From Salinimicrobium sp964572365 (lineage in GTDB: Bacteria > Bacteroidota > Bacteroidia > Flavobacteriales > Flavobacteriaceae): a stretch of 10,307 bases of DNA. The notes under the pieces are model-generated. The model was not told the DNA's origin. It did not search any database and saw only the letters and a list, made by a program, of their open reading frames with translations. This document shows, one piece after another, positions 4,740 to 10,307 of the stretch. Both the position numbers and the translations under genes were made by a program. The stretch is taken from the NCBI GenBank assembly GCA_964572365.1, contig CAZNFK010000078.1:1-10307 (forward strand), written 5' to 3'. Numbering within the stretch: position 1 is the stretch's first letter; each line of letters opens with the position of its first letter.

Positions 4740-7700
4740 CTAATATTTGAAATTAACGGTAAAGGTGAGCCTGTTTCCGTCTCCACCGTGGTAAAAGCCA
4801 ACATTTGCAGTAAGAGCGTAAAAGCCGTTGATCCAGAAAGAACCTCCGTAGTTATTATGCCATTTGTGGGTGTCATCATCATCTGTCCACACCCTTCCGT
4901 AATCAAATCCTGCACTCACTCCTACAATAAGAGGTATAAAATCTGTTCGTATCAATCCCAGGGCTGTGCGTAGATCTGTACTGTGGTAAAAGGAATACTT
5001 CCCGTTGAAACGGTGGTTTCGATACCCTCGAAGGCTCCTGTTTCCACCTAAAGTGGCTGCATGATAGAATTCATATTCATCTCCTATAACGGCTGCCCCT
5101 CCCACTTTTGTGGCAAAAACGGCAAATCCGCTAGGAATCAAAGGATAATCTATGGAAAATGATGGCTTCAGGTAACCAAATTGATTATTGTGTTCATCAA
5201 TGTTTTGCTTGTAACCGGCAATAAGATCAAACCGGCTTCCCAGGCTGGGGTAGGAAGGGTTGTTCTTGTTCTCGTAAAAATACTCCGCTTCTGCTCCGGC
5301 ATAAACCTGTTGGTCATAAATGTCATTTTCAACAGAAAAATTATCCGCTAAAAATGTATTTTCCCGATAGCCAACCTCCACCGTTTCCAGGGTAGGACCT
5401 ACGGAAAAAAATGCCTCTGCCTCACTTCGCCACACAAGGGATGGCTTAAATTCACTTTGTTCCAGTTTTACCCTATTATACCTTCTTTCCACCGCATCCC
5501 TGTCATAATAGGTGTCATTTCCGGTGCCAAAGTAGTTGATGAAATAATTGGGGCTGGAATAACGGCCTTCAAGCTTTAAGTTCCAGTTATGGAACACGTG
5601 CGCAAATTCTGCCGAGGCATTTATTTCATAACCCCGGCTGGCAAAAAAGTACTGTGCGCTCAGCATGTACTGGGTAGTGAAAGGGTTGGTAGCCACACCA
5701 TAAGTGGTGTAGATATCCTTGATCCCAAAGGTGAATCCCGCATCGGTTACATAATCGGCTACGGGCATGATCTTATTTTCACTGTATTTCTTTTTGAGGT
5801 AATGGTACTGGTTAATATCGTAAGAATCCACCAGCAATTTTTTTGCAGCTTTGTTTTTGATCACACTATTGGTGCTTTTATGATCATAAAGTTTGGCTTT
5901 TTTGGGATTCCTGAAATCATAAATATCTTCTTCTCCGCCCCCGATCATCTTTAGTTCAATGAGGTTATCTCCCTCTCCCTCCAGTGTAAATTCATCATCA
6001 CCATCCAGTCCGTACATCCAAATTTCGTCTGTTTCTTCGGAGGAATAAGTTTTGGAGAAGATCTCCTTTTCCTCTTTTAGAATGGTTATGTTGGTTAGCC
6101 CGTTTTCTTTTCTGGTGATCCTGAAGTGGTCATCTTCATCGGTTCCCGTCACTGTCTGGAATTCCTGAAGGTGTTCCAGGTACTCACCGGCTATTTCAGG
6201 AAGATTTCCCCTTCGTCTTTTGAGGGTTTCTTTGATTTTGGTTATTTCCTTGTTATCGACCACCTCCTTCGGAAGACTTGCAAAAGCCTCTTCGATCACT
6301 TCATCGGTCAAATTCCTCTGGATAAAAGATACCTGTTCCTGCCACTGCTCCCGGTCTGTTTCATGTATGAAGCGCAGATCAAGTGGATATCCCGACCAGT
6401 TGAACCGTTTTACGTTCCTTAGATCTTCTTCGTAACTCTGCATTTTCCGAAGCTGTGGCACTGCCATTTTAATAAGAGGTAAAAGTGTTCCGTCATATTT
6501 TGAAAAAGCGTGATCCCGGTCACGGGGAATGGGTTCATAGCGGGTTTCTCCGTTTTCCTCAAAAGCGGCCCACCGCCATTGATCCTGGTGCCGGTCCCAG
6601 TCGCCTATGAGCATGTCAAAGATGCGTGCCCTGATGTAGGCCTCCTGGTCCACGTACGCTTTCTTGGATTCCCGCATTTTCAGCAGGAGATCAGCAGTGC
6701 TGATGATATTATCGGGTTTTCCAAAAGTTCTGAACTCCTTGTTTTCCTCCCCAACATGCTCCTCCAGCATAAAAAGGGCGTTACCATAATCTTCATTGTA
6801 GATGCCAAGGTCTTTCTGTTTTGGAACGTAGTAGATCTTTGGATTGGCGTGGTGGATATCAAGTGCGGTGGAGAGATCATTCACCGCAAAAGGGGCATAG
6901 GGATGCGCCGTGGTGAAAAAGTCAGAAATAAATCGTTGCGCAATGGTGTTCTCAAGAAATTCTCCCACGAAATTGGTCTGGACCACATCGGCCTGCAGGT
7001 ATTGAATGGGATCCTTGCGCATGGCGCGAAGCGTGTATTCATTTTTATTCTCATTGATGAGTCTGAGGCTCCTGGATTGCTGCCCGCCACCTTCAGAGAT
7101 GGGTTTTAAAGAATCAAGAAGCAATACCGGCGCTTCAACAGGTTCACTGTAGACACTTCTATATCGCTTGCCCCATAACCATTCATAGAGGTCGCTTTTT
7201 TTGGTCTCTTCGGAAGTATAGATCGCGGCAACCTCTTTTTCTGAAATTTCGGGATATTTTATTTCCAGTTCTTCCATGGTTATTCTTTCCCGCGGAATCG
7301 AATGTGCATAAACCAGTTGAGGCACTCCGTTTTTCAACTCAAAAAATTGCACGGCTGAGGAGCCGTCTTCAAAAACGGTGAATTTTGCATAGCCTTTTTC
7401 CGCCGAAGTGAACAAGGCATCGCCTTTAGTTCTTGCCTGCCGAGTTTTGGCAGCGGCCCCGCTTATGATCTGTGGATTGCGGCCGTTGTGTAAATACTGA
7501 AGGTTTCTATGGTTTCCGGAGACAAAGATGACATCCTCAAAGAGGCTGGCCAGGGTTTCCAGTTTTCCTCTTAATTCCTTCTGCTGATTGCTTTCATAAT
7601 GGCTGGGTGAGGAACCCGTAATCCTTCTGAAAAATGGAATTTTACTACTGCTCATCACAGGGTGATGCACCGCAACTATGATGACCTTTCCATGACTGTC

Positions 7701-8312
7701 TTTGAGGTCATCTTTGAATTCGGTAAAGAATTCTTCCCGGGTCTTATAGTCGCAGTCAGAATTCATCCTTGGATATTTGTCCCAATCTTCAAGAAACCAT
7801 TGAGAATCCACGCTCACCAATTCTATAAGATCATTAATGGATTCATTTTCCACGGGACATCCGTCATCAGGCCAGAATTCTGAATTGCTGTTGTCCTGTA
7901 AAAAAGATTCCAGGTCATCGATACTTTGAGGTGCATCTGGGTTCCATTCGTTTTCGCCGGGGGTAAGGAAGATCTTTCCCTTAAAATCTTTCAGTGGCTG
8001 TAATAGATCTTTCCGAAGAAACTCCTCAGACCGTTCCCGTTGGTGTTCTTCTTCGGGATAGCCATTCTTTTCAGTAGCATTTCCTAAAAGCAGTACACTC
8101 GAAGTCTTATCGTTTCCGGAAGCTGTGGCAATGGCTTCCAGAACTTCAGTTTTCTCACTGTCCCCGGTATTTGCCGTAATATAAAAGCTATGAGAGATTT
8201 TTTTATTCTGAAAAATGCTGTCCTGACCAAAGATAGGAGTGATAGACAAAAATGTTAAACAGAAAGTGACAATTACATGAAGGAAATTCTCTTTTACCCG
8301 GGAAGAATGCAT
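4740..8312 (-). CDS. Exported metallophosphatase-like / kinase-like / Omp85-barrel fusion protein
   Basis: A 1190-residue outer-membrane fusion. Residues 1-30 are a signal peptide ending IFGQ. Residues 40-335 follow a calcineurin-like metallophosphatase pattern but with altered metal sites: YITANTG, LLLGNATEKNG, TPGENEWN and VSGNHRNLQYL stand where such domains carry D.G, GDN, GNHDW and GHEH; only VAVHHPV is intact. Residues 405-640 look kinase-like: glycine-rich GGGQQSRSLRL, YTLRAMRKD (Lys433), hinge-like LFMLEEHV, a catalytic-loop-like IFDMLIGDWDRHQDQ (564-578), then PIPRDRDHAF. Residues 720-803 hold RTX-like acidic turns (GLDGDDEF, GGGEEDIY). From about 855 to the end alternating aromatic strands form an Omp85/surface-antigen barrel with the L6 signature GGNRSLRGYR (1089-1098) and C-terminal TFTVNFKY. 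ATG 8312 starts the signal peptide. It is a single-gene unit, convergent with the sulfur operon. Function unknown; protein or lipid insertion or envelope modification are guesses. Confidence 0.85.
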   Translation of the reverse strand: MHSSRVKENFLHVIVTFCLTFLSITPIFGQDSIFQNKKISHSFYITANTGDSEKTEVLEAIATASGNDKTSSVLLLGNATEKNGYPEEEHQRERSEEFLRKDLLQPLKDFKGKIFLTPGENEWNPDAPQSIDDLESFLQDNSNSEFWPDDGCPVENESINDLIELVSVDSQWFLEDWDKYPRMNSDCDYKTREEFFTEFKDDLKDSHGKVIIVAVHHPVMSSSKIPFFRRITGSSPSHYESNQQKELRGKLETLASLFEDVIFVSGNHRNLQYLHNGRNPQIISGAAAKTRQARTKGDALFTSAEKGYAKFTVFEDGSSAVQFFELKNGVPQLVYAHSIPRERITMEELEIKYPEISEKEVAAIYTSEETKKSDLYEWLWGKRYRSVYSEPVEAPVLLLDSLKPISEGGGQQSRSLRLINENKNEYTLRAMRKDPIQYLQADVVQTNFVGEFLENTIAQRFISDFFTTAHPYAPFAVNDLSTALDIHHANPKIYYVPKQKDLGIYNEDYGNALFMLEEHVGEENKEFRTFGKPDNIISTADLLLKMRESKKAYVDQEAYIRARIFDMLIGDWDRHQDQWRWAAFEENGETRYEPIPRDRDHAFSKYDGTLLPLIKMAVPQLRKMQSYEEDLRNVKRFNWSGYPLDLRFIHETDREQWQEQVSFIQRNLTDEVIEEAFASLPKEVVDNKEITKIKETLKRRRGNLPEIAGEYLEHLQEFQTVTGTDEDDHFRITRKENGLTNITILKEEKEIFSKTYSSEETDEIWMYGLDGDDEFTLEGEGDNLIELKMIGGGEEDIYDFRNPKKAKLYDHKSTNSVIKNKAAKKLLVDSYDINQYHYLKKKYSENKIMPVADYVTDAGFTFGIKDIYTTYGVATNPFTTQYMLSAQYFFASRGYEINASAEFAHVFHNWNLKLEGRYSSPNYFINYFGTGNDTYYDRDAVERRYNRVKLEQSEFKPSLVWRSEAEAFFSVGPTLETVEVGYRENTFLADNFSVENDIYDQQVYAGAEAEYFYENKNNPSYPSLGSRFDLIAGYKQNIDEHNNQFGYLKPSFSIDYPLIPSGFAVFATKVGGAAVIGDEYEFYHAATLGGNRSLRGYRNHRFNGKYSFYHSTDLRTALGLIRTDFIPLIVGVSAGFDYGRVWTDDDDTHKWHNNYGGSFWINGFYALTANVGFYHGGDGNRLTFTVNFKY

Positions 8313-8454
8313 ATATAAACCGATAGTGATTTTTTTGTTCTGATTTCAGCAAGATTCAATTTCAAAAAAATTGTTTGCATGGCAGAAGGATTTAACGGAT
8401 TATAACAGTAAAGAAATGCTTTCCCTAAAAGTTTTCATAAAGCGATTTTGCGGT

Positions 8455-8462
8455 TATATTTG
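8455..8462 (+). promoter_or_regulatory. -7 box (TATATTTG) for the propeller sensor gene
   Basis: TATATTTG matches TAnnTTTG at all fixed positions, 19 bases before ATG 8482, giving a leader of about 15 bases. GTTTTC near 8431-8436 sits at the expected -33 spacing but is a weak match to TTTG. For the divergent minus-strand gene starting at 8312, no clear -7 box could be found in the 169-base shared gap. Confidence 0.55.
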
Positions 8463-8481
8463 TACTGAACCTGAAAATCTT

Positions 8482-10307
8482 ATGGGCGCTCCAAAAACCT
8501 CCTTCTCTTCTTTATTCTTTTTTTCCCTAATTCTGATTTCGAGCTGGGCGAGGGGGCAGGAATTACCTCCTGTTATTAATTTTGATCCGGTGGAGTATGC
8601 TGCGGGAAACCAGAACTGGATGATCTCGCAGGGGGAGGACCGGAATATTTATGCTGCAAATGGATCGGGATTATTGGAATATACCGGTGCTGCATGGAAC
8701 CTTTACCCTGTGCCCAACAGGACCATTGTACGGTCTGTAGAGGTTGTGAAGGAGAAGGTCTTTACAGGTGCCTACATGGAGGTAGGTTACTGGACAAGAA
8801 ATGAAGTGGGGATTCTGGAATATACCAGTTTACTGCCTCTTTTTCCCGCCGAAGTTAAAGATGGGGAACAATTCTGGCACATAGAGAATGTGGGAGATGT
8901 CGTTGTCCTTCAAAGTTTTGAAGGTATCTACCTTTATGACATTGGAGGTAATTCCATCTCTCAACTGGAAACACCTGCCGGTGCTATAATGAACCTTTTT
9001 AAAGTTAGGGATAGACTTTATTTTTTTGTGGCCGAAAATGGACTTTACACTATTGAAAAAGGTGAAGTAAAAGAACTTATATCCCAAGAAACGTTGGGAG
9101 ATTTTGAAGTAATGCGTATTCTTCCTGAAGATACTGGAATTCAGCTGGTTGGCCGTAAAGGGGAAATTTTCTTGTGGGATGGAGAAGAACTGGAGCAGAG
9201 GTATACTGAATTTTCAGATAAGGTTTCGGGAATCAGTGTATTTTCGGCGATTGATCCCGGTGATGGTTCTTTATTTATCGGCAGTGTTGAAAACGGTTTG
9301 TACCACATTGACAGCAACGGAAAAATTTTACATCATTTCAAACAGGAAAATGGCCTGCAGAATAATACTGTGCTGGATCTTTTTTTGGATGAGGAGAAAA
9401 ATGTCTGGGCGGGCCTTGACAATGGTCTAAGTGTTATAAATCCTGGCTCTGCCTTTAAAATTTTCCAGGATAATGTAGGGAAGATAGGAACCGTATACAC
9501 CTCCTTTAAAAAGGATTCTGTTTTATATCTGGGAACTAATCAGGGTTTATATTACAGAAAGGACCCTAACGGGAATTTTGAATTTGTGGAAGGTACCAAT
9601 GGGCAGGTCTGGAATCTGCAAATGATAGATGGGATACTTTTCTGCGGACATAACAATGGGACCTTTGTCATAGAAGAGGAAAAGGCCCGCAAAATTTCGG
9701 ATAGGCTGGGAACCTGGACAGTGGTTAAGCTTCAGGATAGGAAGGATGTTTATGTTCAGGGACACTACAATGGCTTTAGCCTAATAAAGAAAGAAGGAGA
9801 AAATTTTAGGGATCTTCCAATGATCAGGGAATTCCCTCATTCTTCCAAACATATTGTATCTGAAGAGGACGGAGACCTGTGGATAGGGAATGAACATAAA
9901 GGAGTTTTCAGGTTGAGGCTTAAGGATTCCCTGGATGGTATAGACGCGATCAGGAATTTCAGTTTTGAAGGAATTAACGGGATCACCTCGAGTATCTTCA
10001 GTTTTCAGGAAAACCTGTATTACGCGACAAAAGATGAAGTATTTCAGTACATTCCTTCCCAGGACAAATTTGTTCATAAAAATCCTATTTCTGAAGTTTT
10101 AGATGATGTGGACAGATCTTCCGGAAAATTCGTCGCAGAGCAGGATCTTTTATGGGGATTTACCGAAAATTCGGTGATCAATATTGGCTTTTCAAACCTC
10201 AATTCAAATTATAATTTACACTCGGTCTACATTCCCAAAGAATTTCGCAATATTCCATCGGGATATGAGAATATCTCTGAATTAAATGAGGGAGATTATA
10301 TCCTGGG
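8482..10307 (+). CDS. Periplasmic two-component-type beta-propeller sensor/regulator, partial at right edge
   Basis: The frame is open without a stop for 608 codons from ATG 8482 to the right edge. Residues 1-25 form a signal peptide (MGAPKTSFSSLFFFSLILIS then ARGQ). The rest is a series of short beta-rich repeats with D/N-G turns and WxG motifs: NIYAANGSGLLEY, LFIGSVENGLYHID, the Reg_prop-type repeat from ENGLQNNTV to VWAGLDNGLSVIN (289-319), LYLGTNQGLYY, and GDLWIGNEHKGVFRL (464-478). This is the two-component-regulator propeller of Bacteroidota sensors. Full-length relatives usually go on to a Y_Y_Y domain, one membrane helix and either a LuxR-type HTH or a histidine kinase; the output domain is beyond the edge, so the class cannot be fixed. 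The length seen and the missing long first propeller favour the LuxR-type ('triple tyrosine') family over SusR/HTCS proteins. It is divergent from the fusion gene, which may be a target; this is inference. Confidence 0.8.
   Translation, partial: MGAPKTSFSSLFFFSLILISSWARGQELPPVINFDPVEYAAGNQNWMISQGEDRNIYAANGSGLLEYTGAAWNLYPVPNRTIVRSVEVVKEKVFTGAYMEVGYWTRNEVGILEYTSLLPLFPAEVKDGEQFWHIENVGDVVVLQSFEGIYLYDIGGNSISQLETPAGAIMNLFKVRDRLYFFVAENGLYTIEKGEVKELISQETLGDFEVMRILPEDTGIQLVGRKGEIFLWDGEELEQRYTEFSDKVSGISVFSAIDPGDGSLFIGSVENGLYHIDSNGKILHHFKQENGLQNNTVLDLFLDEEKNVWAGLDNGLSVINPGSAFKIFQDNVGKIGTVYTSFKKDSVLYLGTNQGLYYRKDPNGNFEFVEGTNGQVWNLQMIDGILFCGHNNGTFVIEEEKARKISDRLGTWTVVKLQDRKDVYVQGHYNGFSLIKKEGENFRDLPMIREFPHSSKHIVSEEDGDLWIGNEHKGVFRLRLKDSLDGIDAIRNFSFEGINGITSSIFSFQENLYYATKDEVFQYIPSQDKFVHKNPISEVLDDVDRSSGKFVAEQDLLWGFTENSVINIGFSNLNSNYNLHSVYIPKEFRNIPSGYENISELNEGDYIL

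Noticed and set aside
6510..7109. A 199-codon open frame on the plus strand opposite the fusion gene, and several shorter ones at 4788, 5589 and 6126
   Set aside because: They lie wholly antisense to a long, convincingly coding gene, show no recognisable domains and have unnatural composition.
8830..10077. Minus-strand open frames opposite the propeller sensor gene (8830-9087, 9547-9765, 9781-10077)
   Set aside because: They are antisense to 608 continuous codons with a signal peptide and propeller repeats, and have no features of their own.
1..10307. CRISPR arrays, tRNAs, insertion sequences, phage genes or direct repeats
   Set aside because: None was seen on reading both strands; gene order and composition look like ordinary chromosomal sequence.

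Overview
The window looks like chromosomal DNA of a member of the Bacteroidota, most likely a marine-type flavobacterium. The basis is the moderate-to-low GC content, the lack of strong Shine-Dalgarno sequences before the starts, TAnnTTTG-like -7 promoter boxes, secreted proteins whose signal peptides end in AQ/GQ, a two-component-propeller regulator, and a metallophosphatase/outer-membrane-barrel fusion of a kind I know from this phylum. No mobile element, CRISPR array, tRNA or rRNA was seen.

Layout. (1) 1-1064, minus strand: a KdpD-like membrane sensor histidine kinase (four-helix DUF4118 sensor), cut by the left edge just before its C-terminus and apparently starting with TTG. (2) 1201-1695, plus: an exported RidA/YjgF-family protein, divergent from the kinase. 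(3) 1843-2448, plus: an exported SYLF (Ysc84-like lipid-binding) protein followed by a strong terminator. (4) 2608-4666, plus: a three-gene sulfur operon consisting of a sulfide:quinone oxidoreductase-like flavoprotein, a TusE/DsrC-type sulfur carrier and a DsrE2-like protein. It is preceded by a perfect Crp/Fnr-sized palindrome placed for class II activation and closed by a terminator. (5) 4740-8312, minus, convergent with the operon: a 1190-residue exported fusion with a degenerate metallophosphatase domain, a middle domain that reads like a FAM20/CotH-type kinase, an RTX-like acidic module and a C-terminal Omp85-type barrel. (6) 8482 to the right edge, plus: the N-terminal 608 residues of a periplasmic beta-propeller sensor protein, divergent from the fusion gene.

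How they fit together. The sulfur operon reads as a short persulfide route. The flavoprotein would oxidise sulfide or a related sulfur species at the membrane and pass electrons to quinone. The sulfane sulfur would then be handed by cysteine persulfides through the DsrE2-like protein to the penultimate cysteine of the TusE-like carrier. The large fusion is the least explained gene: its phosphatase motifs look lost, while its kinase-like motifs and barrel signature look intact. The remaining genes (exported RidA, SYLF, kinase, propeller sensor) concern the cell envelope and sensing, and show no clear functional link to one another.
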